Assembly: GCA_023398165.1 (NCBI GenBank) | Contig: JAEWSQ010000021.1 | Coordinates: 92,057-156,056 of the forward strand | Direction: 5' to 3' | DNA length: 64,000 bases | Origin: Spirochaetota bacterium | GTDB taxonomy: Bacteria; Spirochaetota; Spirochaetia; Treponematales; Treponemataceae | The notes under the pieces: generated by a model | What the model saw: the letters and a program-made list of their open reading frames with translations, nothing else | Database searches by the model: none | What the model was told of the DNA's origin: nothing | Made by a program: the position numbers and the translations under genes | In this document: one piece after another, positions 48,681 through 56,985 of the stretch | Numbering within the stretch: the first letter of the stretch is position 1 | Layout of the letters: every line of letters starts with the position of its first letter

Positions 48681-49580
48681 TTAAACCTTTACCCGTTGAT
48701 TTTTACCCATCAAACCGGTCGGTTTCACGAGGAGGATAATGATTAAAATGCCGAACGATATTGCATCGGCAAATTGTGAAGATAAAAACCCCTTGGTCAT
48801 TGTCTCAGCAAGTCCAAGAATATAACCCCCGATCATTGCTCCGGGAATAGAACCTATTCCCCCTAAAACAGCCGCGACGAAGGCCTTTAAACCGGGCATC
48901 GTACCCATAGTCGGATTTATTTGAGGGTACGCCGTCGCATACAGTACTCCGCCGACGGCAGCAAGAACAGCACCCAGCGCAAATGTAAACGCAATTGTCT
49001 TATTGACCGATATTCCCATTAAACTTGCAGCCTTCATATCCCACGAAACTGCGCGTAGGGCTTTTCCTGTCTTTGTAAAATTAATAATATACGTTAATAA
49101 AATCATCAAGACAGCTGACAATACAATAACGATGAGCTGAATATTTGAAATTGAAACAAAACCGAAATCAACCATGACAGTCGGCAGTGTAACGTATTGC
49201 CTCGGGTTCGGTCCTATAAAAGGTATGACACGGGCTCCGTTTTGAAGAATCAAAGAAACAGCAATGGCCGTTATCAGCGAGTTAAGCCGGGGAGCATCAC
49301 GCAGGGGTCTATACGCAAAACGCTCAATTATTACTGCGAAAACAGCACACACCAGCATTGAAAAAATAATTGCACAAATAAAGACAAAGGGAGTAGCACC
49401 GAACTGACGTAGAACAAAATATCCTGCATAGGCGCCTACCATTAAAAGATCCCCATGGGCAAAGTTTATGAGCTTAACTATACCGTATACCATGGTATAC
49501 CCAAGCGCTATTAATGCATAAATACTCCCGAGCGATATTCCGTTAATTACCTGCTGCAGAATCATTGAACTGCTTTCCAC
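48681..49580 (-). CDS. livH: Branched-chain amino-acid ABC transporter permease LivH
   Basis: The partner permease has 299 residues and about eight membrane segments. 'GISLGSIYALIALGYTMVYGI' in outline (about 14-34) and 'KLINFAHGDLLMVGAYAG' (about 36-53) are hallmark LivH sequences. The coupling loop is 'GKALRAVSWDMKAASLMGI' (about 172). 'AVLGGIGSIPGAMIGG' near the C-terminus is also conserved. It is the first gene after the livK terminator hairpin, so its level probably depends on read-through from livK or on a promoter in the 185-base gap that I could not identify. Confidence 0.94.
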   Translation of the reverse strand: MESSSMILQQVINGISLGSIYALIALGYTMVYGIVKLINFAHGDLLMVGAYAGYFVLRQFGATPFVFICAIIFSMLVCAVFAVIIERFAYRPLRDAPRLNSLITAIAVSLILQNGARVIPFIGPNPRQYVTLPTVMVDFGFVSISNIQLIVIVLSAVLMILLTYIINFTKTGKALRAVSWDMKAASLMGISVNKTIAFTFALGAVLAAVGGVLYATAYPQINPTMGTMPGLKAFVAAVLGGIGSIPGAMIGGYILGLAETMTKGFLSSQFADAISFGILIIILLVKPTGLMGKNQRVKV

Positions 49581-49684
49581 AATGCCTCCTAAATCCTTAC
49601 TATTTTAACCTGAATCTCCATTTAGGTAAATACCAAAAAAACTAATATTCTTCGGCCGCCTCCAAAACAGCTTTATTCTTTAAA

Positions 49685-49742
49685 ACTAAAAAACCCGGAT
49701 CCTGGGAGAGCTTTTTTAGACAGAGCTCAAACAGATCCGGGT
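49685..49742 (-). terminator. Intercistronic terminator/attenuator between livK and livH
   Basis: On the minus strand GATCCGGGT and its complement (49734-49742 with 49693-49701) form a 9-bp stem with a 32-base loop. The loop contains its own partial GAGCTC-type pairing. The stem is followed by TTTTTTAG. This is a good partial terminator after livK. Confidence 0.75.
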
Positions 49743-49765
49743 CTTTGTTCAGTTTAGAACCATAA

Positions 49766-50920
49766 TCAGGGATTAACAGTAGCGCGGTAAACGGGTGTCA
49801 GTTTATCACCTTCTTTAACTATCTCCATCATTACAGCCGATTTTACAGGATTGCGTTTAGCATCGAAAGTCAATTGGCCTGTTACATAAGAACCGTTTGT
49901 TTTTTCAACTGCATCGCGTACTGCAGAAGAATCAGTTGTTCCAGCTTTAACAATTGCATCCTTAATAATATACATACTGTCATAACCGAGAGCTGCAAAT
50001 GAAACAGGAGTAGAATTGTATTTTGCCTTATAAGACTCAACAAACTTTACAACCTTGGAATCTGATGAATCTGCAGCATAATGATCTGAATAAAAACCAT
50101 TCAGCACTTCATCACCCGCATTGTCAACTATTCCACCCCATCCGTCAGCACCGACAATAGAAGCCGTTATACCCTGTGCCCGCAGCTGTTTAGCAATTAA
50201 TGCAACAGTTGCATAATAATCAGGAAGATACACTACATCAGGATTTGCATTTTTTATCTTAGTAATTTGTGCATTAAAATCCATATCATTTGTTGCATAT
50301 GATTCTTCCGCAGCCATAGTTCCGCCGGCTTTTACGAAAGCGGTTTTAAAATTCTCATACAAACCGACAGAATAATCATTTGCAATGTCGTACAGTACCG
50401 CTGCTTTTTTTGCGCCTAATGTTTCAGCGGAAAATTTTCCTCCGACAGTACCTTGAAACGGATCAATAAAGCATGCACGGAAAACAAAGTTGCCTGCATC
50501 TGTTATAGATGCCATCGTTGCAGCAGGAGCAATCAGCAGAACTTTTTGAGTCTGAGCCAGTGTAGTAATCGCAGCTGTGCATCCTGATGTTAACGAACCG
50601 ATAATTGTTGTTACTTTATCCTTTGTTGTTAATTTCTTAAATGCATTTACTGTTTTCTCAGGATTTCCTTCATCATCTTCAGAAATAAGTACTACTTTAG
50701 AACCATTAATTCCGCCTGCAGCATTAATCTCTTCGATTGCCATTTCAATACCGTTTTTTGCCTCAATACCGTATACTGCTACAGGACCGGAAAGAGGGAA
50801 AATACCGCCGATCTTTATATCTTCAGCCTCTTTTTTAACATCAGAGTCTTTTTTTGTACAGCCTGTTAAAAATACAACAGCCAGTGCAAGTACCATAAAT
50901 ACTTTTAATGTTTTCTTCAT
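49766..50920 (-). CDS. livK: Branched-chain amino-acid substrate-binding lipoprotein LivK
   Basis: The binding protein captures leucine, isoleucine, valine or related compounds and delivers them to LivHM. The 384-residue precursor has a lipobox 'FLTGC' (Cys at about 21), so it is anchored as a lipoprotein. The type I periplasmic-binding fold is evident from 'IGGIFPLSGPVAVYG' (about 37-51), 'INAAGGINGSKVVLISEDD' (about 69-87) and 'VTTIIGSLTSGCTAA' (about 107). AGGAGG precedes the ATG at an ideal distance. The high-affinity binding protein is usually needed in excess over the permease, and the terminator after it fits that. Confidence 0.95.
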   Translation of the reverse strand: MKKTLKVFMVLALAVVFLTGCTKKDSDVKKEAEDIKIGGIFPLSGPVAVYGIEAKNGIEMAIEEINAAGGINGSKVVLISEDDEGNPEKTVNAFKKLTTKDKVTTIIGSLTSGCTAAITTLAQTQKVLLIAPAATMASITDAGNFVFRACFIDPFQGTVGGKFSAETLGAKKAAVLYDIANDYSVGLYENFKTAFVKAGGTMAAEESYATNDMDFNAQITKIKNANPDVVYLPDYYATVALIAKQLRAQGITASIVGADGWGGIVDNAGDEVLNGFYSDHYAADSSDSKVVKFVESYKAKYNSTPVSFAALGYDSMYIIKDAIVKAGTTDSSAVRDAVEKTNGSYVTGQLTFDAKRNPVKSAVMMEIVKEGDKLTPVYRATVNP

Positions 50921-50949
50921 CTTTTTCCTCCTAGAAAAAAATATAGAGA

Positions 50950-50978
50950 AATATAGCGTTTTTTAGTTCACTTGTCCA
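50950..50978 (-). promoter_or_regulatory. Promoter of livK
   Basis: TGGACA (50978-50973) and TATATT (50955-50950) on the minus strand are separated by 17 bases. The start near 50943 gives a leader of about 22 bases with an AGGAGG Shine-Dalgarno. Confidence 0.6.
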
Positions 50979-51019
50979 CTAGAGGATTTTGCTCATATAT
51001 CGTAATTTCTATAAAGTGT

Positions 51020-51063
51020 TTTAAAAAAATAAAGCTGTCTCACCATGTTGTTGGAGACAGCTT
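51020..51063 (-). terminator. Terminator of the ribosomal protein cluster
   Basis: AAGCTGTCTC (51054-51063 on the minus strand) pairs with GAGACAGCTT (51032-51041), a 10-bp stem with a 12-base loop, followed on the minus strand by TATTTTTTTA. It ends the long S10-spc-alpha transcript, just after the small zinc-ribbon gene. Confidence 0.9.
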
Positions 51064-51083
51064 AACGAAAGACGAACTGTTAT

Positions 51084-51260
51084 TTAAACGGTCTTTCCAT
51101 TTTTAATGGAAGCTCTGCAAACCTTACAAATCTTTGCCTTAGCTCCATTAATTTCCTGATCATAAAGGATTTTTACACCCTCTTTTTTGCATCTTGCGCA
51201 AGTTCCGCGTCCATGAGCCGGCAGCTCACGAATAGATTGTCCACGAAATGGTTTAGACAT
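51084..51260 (-). CDS. 58-residue zinc-ribbon protein at the end of the alpha operon
   Basis: The small basic protein reads MSKPFRGQSIRELPAHGRG in its first 19 residues. It has two CxxC pairs, 'CARCKK' (about 21-26) and 'CKVCRA' (about 46-51), which should bind one zinc ion. It ends 'SIKNGKTV'. AAGGA lies six bases before the ATG. It follows rplQ by 12 bases and precedes the operon terminator, so it is made together with ribosomal proteins. I do not recognise it as a named ribosomal protein; a ribosome-associated or RNA-binding role is inference from location, charge and fold. Confidence 0.8.
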   Translation of the reverse strand: MSKPFRGQSIRELPAHGRGTCARCKKEGVKILYDQEINGAKAKICKVCRASIKNGKTV

Positions 51261-51272
51261 ATACGTTCCTTA

Positions 51273-51743
51273 TTACTCGGCTACTTTTTCAGAAGACTCG
51301 GCTTTCGCTTTTTTTGTCTCTGTTTTTTTAGCCTCAGCTTTTTTAGCTTTTGTATCTTTCTTCTCGGCTTTTTGTTCGTTGTCTAATTTATAGTCAACTA
51401 ATTCGAGAATAACCATATCTGCTGCATCACCTTGACGGAAACCGAGTTTTAATACTCTGGTATACCCACCATTGCGTTCCTTCATTCTAGGGCCAATTTC
51501 GGTGAATAATTTTGTCAAAACAATTTCGTCTTGAATAAAACGTGCAGCCTGTCTTCTGTTATGTACAGAATCAATTTTGCTACGTGTAATCAGTTTTTCA
51601 GCAGCTTTTCTTACCTCAAGGGCTTTAGCTTTCGTTGTAGTAATGCGTTCGAAACGGAACAGTGAAGTTACCATGTTTCTAGACATTGCCCTTCTGTGGG
51701 CCGTTGTTCTTGAAAGCGGATTAAAACCATTCTTATGATTCAT
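51273..51743 (-). CDS. rplQ: 50S ribosomal protein L17
   Basis: L17 sits near the peptide exit tunnel. The 156-residue protein has the conserved N-terminus 'NRTTAHRRAMSRNMVTSL'-like sequence (about 9-26; here 'LSRTTAHRRAMSRNM') and the core to about residue 118. The last 38 residues form a Lys/Ala/Glu-rich tail not present in the roughly 120-residue Escherichia coli protein. It overlaps rpoA by 11 bases, so the two are translationally coupled. Confidence 0.96.
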   Translation of the reverse strand: MNHKNGFNPLSRTTAHRRAMSRNMVTSLFRFERITTTKAKALEVRKAAEKLITRSKIDSVHNRRQAARFIQDEIVLTKLFTEIGPRMKERNGGYTRVLKLGFRQGDAADMVILELVDYKLDNEQKAEKKDTKAKKAEAKKTETKKAKAESSEKVAE

Positions 51744-52788
51744 CTGATTCTTCCTTCTGCTTTGATAAATTGACAGCAGTCTTTAAGTGGCTGTAATCTG
51801 TCATTCCGAGACTAAGATTCCACTCGTTGAGCTTTTCCTTAATCTCTGTCAAGCTCTTCTTTCCGAAGTTACGGGTTTTAGCAATATCATCTTCTGTCTT
51901 TTTTGTAAGTTCCCCGATTGTACGGATATTTGCATTTTTAAGACAGTTTGATGAACGAACTGACAGTTCCAATTCTTCAACCGGAGTATTCAGTATCTGA
52001 CGGATTCTTTCATCGCCTTCATCAAGATCATCGCCTCTGCCAACTTCAGTATCATTAAAGTTTACAAATATTGCAAAGTGATCCTTTGCTATTTTTGCAG
52101 CTTCAGCTAATGCATCATCAGGAGTAATAGTACCGTCTGTCCAGATTTCAATTACGAGTTTATCATAATCATTTCTCTGTCCGACACGGCAGGGCTCAAT
52201 AGTATACTTTACCTTTGGAATAGGAGTAAATATTGCATCCATCGGGATTGTTCCAACAACTTCAATATAGTGCTCATTAACTTCTGCAGGAACATACCCT
52301 CTGCCAAGATCAACCTGGATTTCAAATTCAATATTTGCACCATCCATCATGGTAAACAGATGCATTTTCTTTGTAAAAACTTCAAGCTGTGTACCGCGAT
52401 CCAGCATATCGCTTGTAACATCTCCGGAGCCCTTGAACTCAAACAAAAAAGTTTCCTGTTCAACGTCTTCGGGAAGCCGCAAACGAATCTGTTTAAGACT
52501 ATTCAGGACTTCCAAAGTATCTTCAACAACATTTGGTATTGTTTCGAATTCACTGGAAATAACATGCGGAACACCATCTGCATCGTACGATGTTATACGT
52601 ACAGAGCTTATTGCATACCCTTGAATTGAAGAAAGCAAGACTCTGCGCAGGGTATTTCCTACTGTAGTACCAAAACCAGTCTCAAAGGGATATGCTGTAA
52701 ATTTTCCATAATTTGGACTTGTTTCGATATGTTCGAAATTAATCCCTTTAGGTTTCTTAAATCCTTTAAGCAGATTTTTGCGGGCCAT
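51733..52788 (-). CDS. rpoA: RNA polymerase alpha subunit
   Basis: Alpha dimerises to start RNA polymerase assembly and contacts promoters and activators through its C-terminal domain. The 351 residues include the N-terminal domain with 'TVGNTLRRVLLSSIQGYAI' (about 42-60) and the C-terminal domain (about 265-330) with 'LELSVRSSNCLKNANI' and 'NFGKKSLTEIKEKL'. Both are standard. It lies between rpsD and rplQ, as in the classical alpha operon. GGAGTT precedes the ATG. Confidence 0.97.
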   Translation of the reverse strand: MARKNLLKGFKKPKGINFEHIETSPNYGKFTAYPFETGFGTTVGNTLRRVLLSSIQGYAISSVRITSYDADGVPHVISSEFETIPNVVEDTLEVLNSLKQIRLRLPEDVEQETFLFEFKGSGDVTSDMLDRGTQLEVFTKKMHLFTMMDGANIEFEIQVDLGRGYVPAEVNEHYIEVVGTIPMDAIFTPIPKVKYTIEPCRVGQRNDYDKLVIEIWTDGTITPDDALAEAAKIAKDHFAIFVNFNDTEVGRGDDLDEGDERIRQILNTPVEELELSVRSSNCLKNANIRTIGELTKKTEDDIAKTRNFGKKSLTEIKEKLNEWNLSLGMTDYSHLKTAVNLSKQKEESDES

Positions 52789-52797
52789 CCGAACTCC

Positions 52798-53433
52798 TTA
52801 TTTTGAATAGAGCTCAACGACGAGCTGTTCTTTAATGTCAGCAAGGTCTGTTACATCAGCACGGCGGGGATGTGATACATATGTTCCCTTTTGTGCATCA
52901 ATATCCAGATCAATCCACGATGCAGTACCGGACTTTGATACCTCTTTAAGAGCATCAAGAATAACAACAAATTTTTTGCTGCTTTCTTTTACTTCTATTA
53001 CATCAGCCGGTCTTACAATATAACTGGAAATATTTACAGATTTTCCATTTACAAGTATATGTCCATGGGATACAAGCTGACGAGCCTGAGCGCGGCTTGT
53101 GGCAAAGTGCATTCTAAATACAACATTGTCAAGTCTGCTTTCCAAAAGCTGCACAAGATTATCACCCGTAATACCAGGCATTCTCTGAGCTTTATCAAAA
53201 GTAAGCTGGAACTGCTTTTCAAGCATGCAGTACATTCTCTTGAGCTTCTGTTTTTCACGAAGCTGAATACCATATTCACTGCGTTTGCCTGTTCTGCCCT
53301 TGGGATCTTTACCGGGAGCACCGCGTTTTCTATTAAGAGGACATTTTTCACTCTTGCAGCGGTCGCCCTTTAAAAACAATTTTTTTTGTTCTGTTCTGCA
53401 CAATCTGCATACAGGACCAGTATATTTAGCCAT
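52798..53433 (-). CDS. rpsD: 30S ribosomal protein S4 (zinc-binding form)
   Basis: S4 starts assembly of the 30S body and in many bacteria represses the alpha operon. The 211-residue protein keeps the N-terminal zinc site with Cys in 'CRLCRTEQ' (about 9-12) and 'CKSEKCPLN' (about 26-31), which Escherichia coli S4 lacks. The S4 RNA-binding domain is at about 100-165 ('ESRLDNVVFRM', 'HILVNGKSV'). It lies between rpsK and rpoA. Confidence 0.97.
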   Translation of the reverse strand: MAKYTGPVCRLCRTEQKKLFLKGDRCKSEKCPLNRKRGAPGKDPKGRTGKRSEYGIQLREKQKLKRMYCMLEKQFQLTFDKAQRMPGITGDNLVQLLESRLDNVVFRMHFATSRAQARQLVSHGHILVNGKSVNISSYIVRPADVIEVKESSKKFVVILDALKEVSKSGTASWIDLDIDAQKGTYVSHPRRADVTDLADIKEQLVVELYSK

Positions 53434-53451
53434 TCTTCCAGTTCTCCTTCA

Positions 53452-53832
53452 TTACATGCGGCGTGTTTTTCTGGGGCGGCATCCATTGTGCGGAATCGGA
53501 GTTACATCAGATATTGATTTAACTTTTAAACCGAGCGCACCAAGAGAACGGACAGCAGATTCGCGTCCTACACCGGGTCCCTTAACATACACATGAACTT
53601 CACGCAAGCCGTAGCTTACTGCTTTTTGTACTGCAGTTTCTGCAACCGACTGTGCTGCAAACGGAGTAGATTTTTTTGCTCCGCGGAAGCCTAATCCGCC
53701 TGAAGAAGCCCATGACAGAGCATTACCCTTCAGATCGGTAATTGTTACAATTGTATTATTGAACGTTGCCTGAATGTAAACATTACCTTCATAAACGCTC
53801 TTTTTCTCTTTCCGCTTTTTTACGGTAGCCAC
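53452..53832 (-). CDS. rpsK: 30S ribosomal protein S11
   Basis: S11 lies in the platform of the 30S subunit near the mRNA exit. The 126-residue length is normal. Conserved stretches are 'YIQATFNNTIVTITDLKGN' (about 20-38), 'SSGGLGFRGAKKSTPFAAQ' (about 44-62) and the C-terminal 'TPIPHNGCRPRKTRRM'. It follows rpsM by 24 bases in the alpha operon order. Confidence 0.97.
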   Translation of the reverse strand: MATVKKRKEKKSVYEGNVYIQATFNNTIVTITDLKGNALSWASSGGLGFRGAKKSTPFAAQSVAETAVQKAVSYGLREVHVYVKGPGVGRESAVRSLGALGLKVKSISDVTPIPHNGCRPRKTRRM

Positions 53833-53856
53833 GTTACTTTACCTCCACCTTACAGA

Positions 53857-54222
53857 TTACTTCTTCTTACCGGCAACGGTCTTTTTCTTACCTTTGCGGG
53901 TACGAGAATTAGTACGAGTACGCTGTCCGCGAACAGGCAGACCCTTTCTGTGCCGGAGACCCCGGTAACAGCCGATATCCATAAGGCGTTTAATATTAAG
54001 ACCGATTTCTGTTCTTAAACGGCCCTCTACCTTATATTCCGCATCAATAAGAGCACGAAGTTCACCAACTTCATCTTGGGAAAGATCATTCATCATACGG
54101 TTTGGATCAATTTTTGCTTTCTTGCAGATTTCTTCTGCAGAAGAGCGTCCAATTCCGTAAATATAGGTCAATGCTACATTGACATGCTTGTTAGGGAGGT
54201 CAACTCCCGCAATTCGAGCCAT
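53857..54222 (-). CDS. rpsM: 30S ribosomal protein S13
   Basis: S13 sits in the 30S head and contacts the P-site tRNA and the 50S subunit. The 121 residues start 'MARIAGVDLPNKHVNVAL' and include the helix-hairpin-helix 'YIYGIGRSSAEEIC' (about 21-34) and 'RGLRHRKGLPVRGQRTRTN' (about 90-108), with a basic tail. It follows rpmJ by 21 bases. Confidence 0.97.
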   Translation of the reverse strand: MARIAGVDLPNKHVNVALTYIYGIGRSSAEEICKKAKIDPNRMMNDLSQDEVGELRALIDAEYKVEGRLRTEIGLNIKRLMDIGCYRGLRHRKGLPVRGQRTRTNSRTRKGKKKTVAGKKK

Positions 54223-54243
54223 CTGATTCTCCTTAAGCTCTGT

Positions 54244-54357
54244 TTAGCCCTGGCGCTGTTTGTGTTTCGGGTTAGTGCAAACAATCCGGACAATACCGAA
54301 ACGCTTAATCACCTTACACTTATCGCAAATGGGCTTTACACTTGTTCTAACTTTCAT
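54244..54357 (-). CDS. rpmJ: 50S ribosomal protein L36 (zinc-ribbon form)
   Basis: The 37-residue protein begins MKVRTSVKPICDKC and has the CxxC zinc ligands in 'CDKC' (11-14) plus a later Cys and His ('VCTNPKHKQRQG'), the C+ form. The ATG at 54357 is preferred to the adjacent one at 54360, because GGGGG is then five bases upstream. It opens the alpha-operon part (rpmJ-rpsM-rpsK-rpsD-rpoA-rplQ), after an inverted repeat. infA, adk and map are absent from this place. Confidence 0.95.
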   Translation of the reverse strand: MKVRTSVKPICDKCKVIKRFGIVRIVCTNPKHKQRQG

Positions 54358-54386
54358 CATATCCCCCTGGATAATTCATAGTGTCC

Positions 54387-54431
54387 AGATACCGAATTCT
54401 AGCAAATCGCAATGATTACAATTCGGTATCT
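54387..54431 (-). promoter_or_regulatory. 12-bp perfect stem-loop between secY and rpmJ
   Basis: AGATACCGAATT (54387-54398) and AATTCGGTATCT (54420-54431) form a perfect 12-bp inverted repeat with a 21-base loop, in a 124-base gap. No T-run follows on the minus strand, so it is not a standard terminator. It lies where an alpha-operon leader bound by S4 would be expected, or could be an RNA processing site. Confidence 0.55.
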
Positions 54432-54481
54432 TTCTATTAAACACTATTTTACAAACTTAATCTACAGGTTTTGGTAAAAAC

Positions 54482-55801
54482 CTAGAGGTTTCTTGAGCGA
54501 AGTTTACCTTTTTTAACGAGACCGTCATGATGATGCATTTTAAGTAAAGCTTCTATCTGACTCATTGTATCCAAATCAACACCTACAAGAATCAACAAGG
54601 AAGTACCGCCCATCAAAAATGATATTGACTGCGGAAAACCGAATAAATTCTGTATAATTGTCGGAATGATAGCAATTAATGCAAGATACAAAGAACCCGG
54701 CAGCATAAGTCTGTTTAATACTTTCTGCATATATTCTTCCATCTTATCGGTACGTATTCCAGGAATCGAGCCGCCGTTTTCCCGGATGTTCTTTGCAATT
54801 TCTGTGGGGTTCAGTGTTACCTGTGTATAGAAATAAGCAAAAAATACTATCAATAAAACTTGTAGAATGTTATACCATATACCTGTCGGTGTTAAAAATG
54901 CCGCAAGTTTACCAAGCCAGCGGATATTTCCTCCAAAACTTGTTGCAAGCTGCAGCGGAAACTGTAAAAAGGACGAAGCAAAGATGACAGGAATAACCCC
55001 GGACGGATTAATTTTAAATGGTATATACGTGCTCTGACCGCCGTACATCTTTCTTCCAATCACACGTTTAGCATAGTGAACCGGAATCTTTCTCTGTCCC
55101 TGCTGTTCGTACACAACAAGAGCAACTATTCCAACAAACATGAGCAGTACTACAATGACGAAAACAACATTGATTTCGTCATTTTTTACCATGCGTCCAA
55201 GTTCCCACACAGCTGAGGGAAGACGGGCAACAATACCGGCAAATATCAGCATGGAAACACCGTTTCCGATTCCGCGCGAAGTAATTTGCTCGCCCAGCCA
55301 GATAGTTATCATGGTTCCTGTTGTTACAGTAATCATAATAATTGCTCTAAAAAGCCAGACATTTGTAATAATTATTGCATTTGGTATACTCTGTGCGTAT
55401 GCTACTACAGCAAGCGACTGAATTAAACTGACAAATACAGTTGCAATACGTGTCCATGTTTGGACTTTTTTCTGACCGCCGTCTTCCTGTGCTATTTTTT
55501 TCAATGACGGGAAGATGATGAGAGCTAACTGCATAATAATCTGTGTCGAGATGTAGGGCATAACGCCTAACATAAACACAGAAAAGTTGGAGAAAGCACC
55601 GCCGGCGAAAAAGTCCATGTAATCTACGAAGGCATTACCTTTTGTCAGTGAATCAAAGTACGCTGTCAAAGCCTGGGCATTAATACCGGGAATCGTCAAC
55701 ACACTACCAAAGCGGTAAACTGCGAGAACAATAAAGGTAAAAAAAATTCTTTCACGTAATTCTTTAACCTTAAACATATTTACAATAGGATTATTTGCCA
55801 T
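54482..55801 (-). CDS. secY: Protein translocase channel subunit SecY
   Basis: SecY is the pore of the Sec translocon. The 439-residue protein has ten predicted membrane segments. Conserved stretches are 'LRERIFFTFIVLAVYRFGS' (about 15-33), the plug region near 'GAFSNFSVFMLGVMPYIS' (about 68-85) and 'IPGIRTDKMEEYMQKVLNR' (about 348-366), which forms part of the SecA and ribosome-binding loop. It follows rplO by 17 bases at the end of the spc operon. Confidence 0.97.
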   Translation of the reverse strand: MANNPIVNMFKVKELRERIFFTFIVLAVYRFGSVLTIPGINAQALTAYFDSLTKGNAFVDYMDFFAGGAFSNFSVFMLGVMPYISTQIIMQLALIIFPSLKKIAQEDGGQKKVQTWTRIATVFVSLIQSLAVVAYAQSIPNAIIITNVWLFRAIIMITVTTGTMITIWLGEQITSRGIGNGVSMLIFAGIVARLPSAVWELGRMVKNDEINVVFVIVVLLMFVGIVALVVYEQQGQRKIPVHYAKRVIGRKMYGGQSTYIPFKINPSGVIPVIFASSFLQFPLQLATSFGGNIRWLGKLAAFLTPTGIWYNILQVLLIVFFAYFYTQVTLNPTEIAKNIRENGGSIPGIRTDKMEEYMQKVLNRLMLPGSLYLALIAIIPTIIQNLFGFPQSISFLMGGTSLLILVGVDLDTMSQIEALLKMHHHDGLVKKGKLRSRNL

Positions 55802-55818
55802 GTCGTATTCTCGCTCCG

Positions 55819-56271
55819 TTACTCGTTAGAAACAGTAACTGTTCCGCCGGCTTTTTCGATTTTCTCCTTCGCAGAAGCAGAAATCTTGTCGACATTGACG
55901 GTTAGTTTTTTTGTAACTGCACCATCACCAAGGATTTTAACCAAAGATCCAGCCTTCTTAAGCAAGCCTTTTCTTATCAGGCTTTCTTTATCAACTGTTT
56001 CTCCGTTATCATACTTTGTTTCAATCTCTGAAAGATTAAAAACAGCATACTCTTCTTTAAACGGATAATTGGAGAATCCTCTGTGAGCAATACGGCGGTA
56101 CAAAGGCATCTGACCGCCTTCGAAACCAACATATACCTTACCGCCGGAACGGGACTGTTGTCCCTTGTTTCCGCGGCCAGCAGTAGTACCCCGACCGGAT
56201 GATGAACCGCGTCCAACAATCCGTTTCTTCTTATTTGCACCTTCTGGTGCATGGAGAACTAAATCTGACAT
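55819..56271 (-). CDS. rplO: 50S ribosomal protein L15
   Basis: L15 is a late-assembling 50S protein with an extended Gly/Arg-rich N-terminus: 'KKRIVGRGSSSGRGTTAGRG' (about 15-34) and 'GNKGQQSRSGGKVYVGFEGG'. The C-terminal globular domain starts near residue 60. The 150-residue length is standard. Its ATG overlaps the rpmD stop by one base (TGATG), so translation is coupled. Confidence 0.97.
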   Translation of the reverse strand: MSDLVLHAPEGANKKKRIVGRGSSSGRGTTAGRGNKGQQSRSGGKVYVGFEGGQMPLYRRIAHRGFSNYPFKEEYAVFNLSEIETKYDNGETVDKESLIRKGLLKKAGSLVKILGDGAVTKKLTVNVDKISASAKEKIEKAGGTVTVSNE

Positions 56272-56462
56272 CAGTTCAACTCCTCATACTTAACCAGATG
56301 AGAGACAGAGGCAATCATTCCCATAATACAGGGATTTGCTTCGTGCTCAACACTTGAATTAATCTTTTTTAGTCCAAGGCAACGGACCGTAGCACATTTT
56401 GCAGGCTTCTGTCCGATGGTACTCTTAACCAATGTTACTTTAATTTTCTTACTCTTTGCCAT
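56271..56462 (-). CDS. rpmD: 50S ribosomal protein L30
   Basis: The 63-residue protein has the usual 'KVTLVKSTIGQKPAKCATVR' type core (about 6-25) and 'LGLKKINSSVEHE'. The start is 56462, where GGGG lies six bases upstream; an earlier in-frame ATG at 56474 lies inside rpsE. The rpsE stop is two bases before this ATG, and the rplO ATG overlaps its stop, showing tight coupling. Confidence 0.94.
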   Translation of the reverse strand: MAKSKKIKVTLVKSTIGQKPAKCATVRCLGLKKINSSVEHEANPCIMGMIASVSHLVKYEELN

Positions 56463-56464
56463 GG

Positions 56465-56977
56465 TTAACCCCATATGTCTTTCAGAGCTTTACCTCTGTT
56501 TTTAGCAACAACGCGGATATCCATAAGATTTTTTGCGGCAGCAAATGTTGCGCGAACAACGTTTACTGCTGCATTTGATCCCAAAGATTTTGACATAACG
56601 TCTGTTGCGCCTGCAGCTTCAAGAATGGCACGTACAGGACCGCCTGCAATGATTCCGGTACCGGAACAAGCAGGAAGAAGAAGTACGGAAGAACTCTTAT
56701 AATCAGCTTGAATTTCGTGAGGAATTGTTCCGTTTTTCAATGGAATATTCACTAAATTCCTTTTTGCTTTATCAATGCTCTTTCGGATTGCTTCTGTAAC
56801 ATCGTTGGCCTTGCCGAAGCCGAACCCAACTCTGCCCTTTTTATCACCAACTACAGTAAGTGCTGAAAAGGAAAATCTGCGTCCGCCCTTTACTACCTTG
56901 GCAGTCCGGTTTAACTTGATTAACTTTTCAACAAATTCCTTAGGCTGGTCTTTATCATTATTTTTCTGGTGATACAT
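56465..56977 (-). CDS. rpsE: 30S ribosomal protein S5
   Basis: S5 contributes to decoding accuracy and mRNA unwinding at the entry channel. The 170-residue protein shows the N-terminal RNA-binding domain 'KVVKGGRRFSFSALTVVGD' (about 28-46) with 'GRVGFGFGKANDVTEAI' (about 49-65) and the C-terminal domain 'GTGIIAGGPVRAILEAAG' (about 108). The basic loop 'KGGRRF' is where spectinomycin-resistance changes occur in other bacteria; no change is obvious here. Confidence 0.97.
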   Translation of the reverse strand: MYHQKNNDKDQPKEFVEKLIKLNRTAKVVKGGRRFSFSALTVVGDKKGRVGFGFGKANDVTEAIRKSIDKAKRNLVNIPLKNGTIPHEIQADYKSSSVLLLPACSGTGIIAGGPVRAILEAAGATDVMSKSLGSNAAVNVVRATFAAAKNLMDIRVVAKNRGKALKDIWG

Positions 56978-56985
56978 AGCTACTC

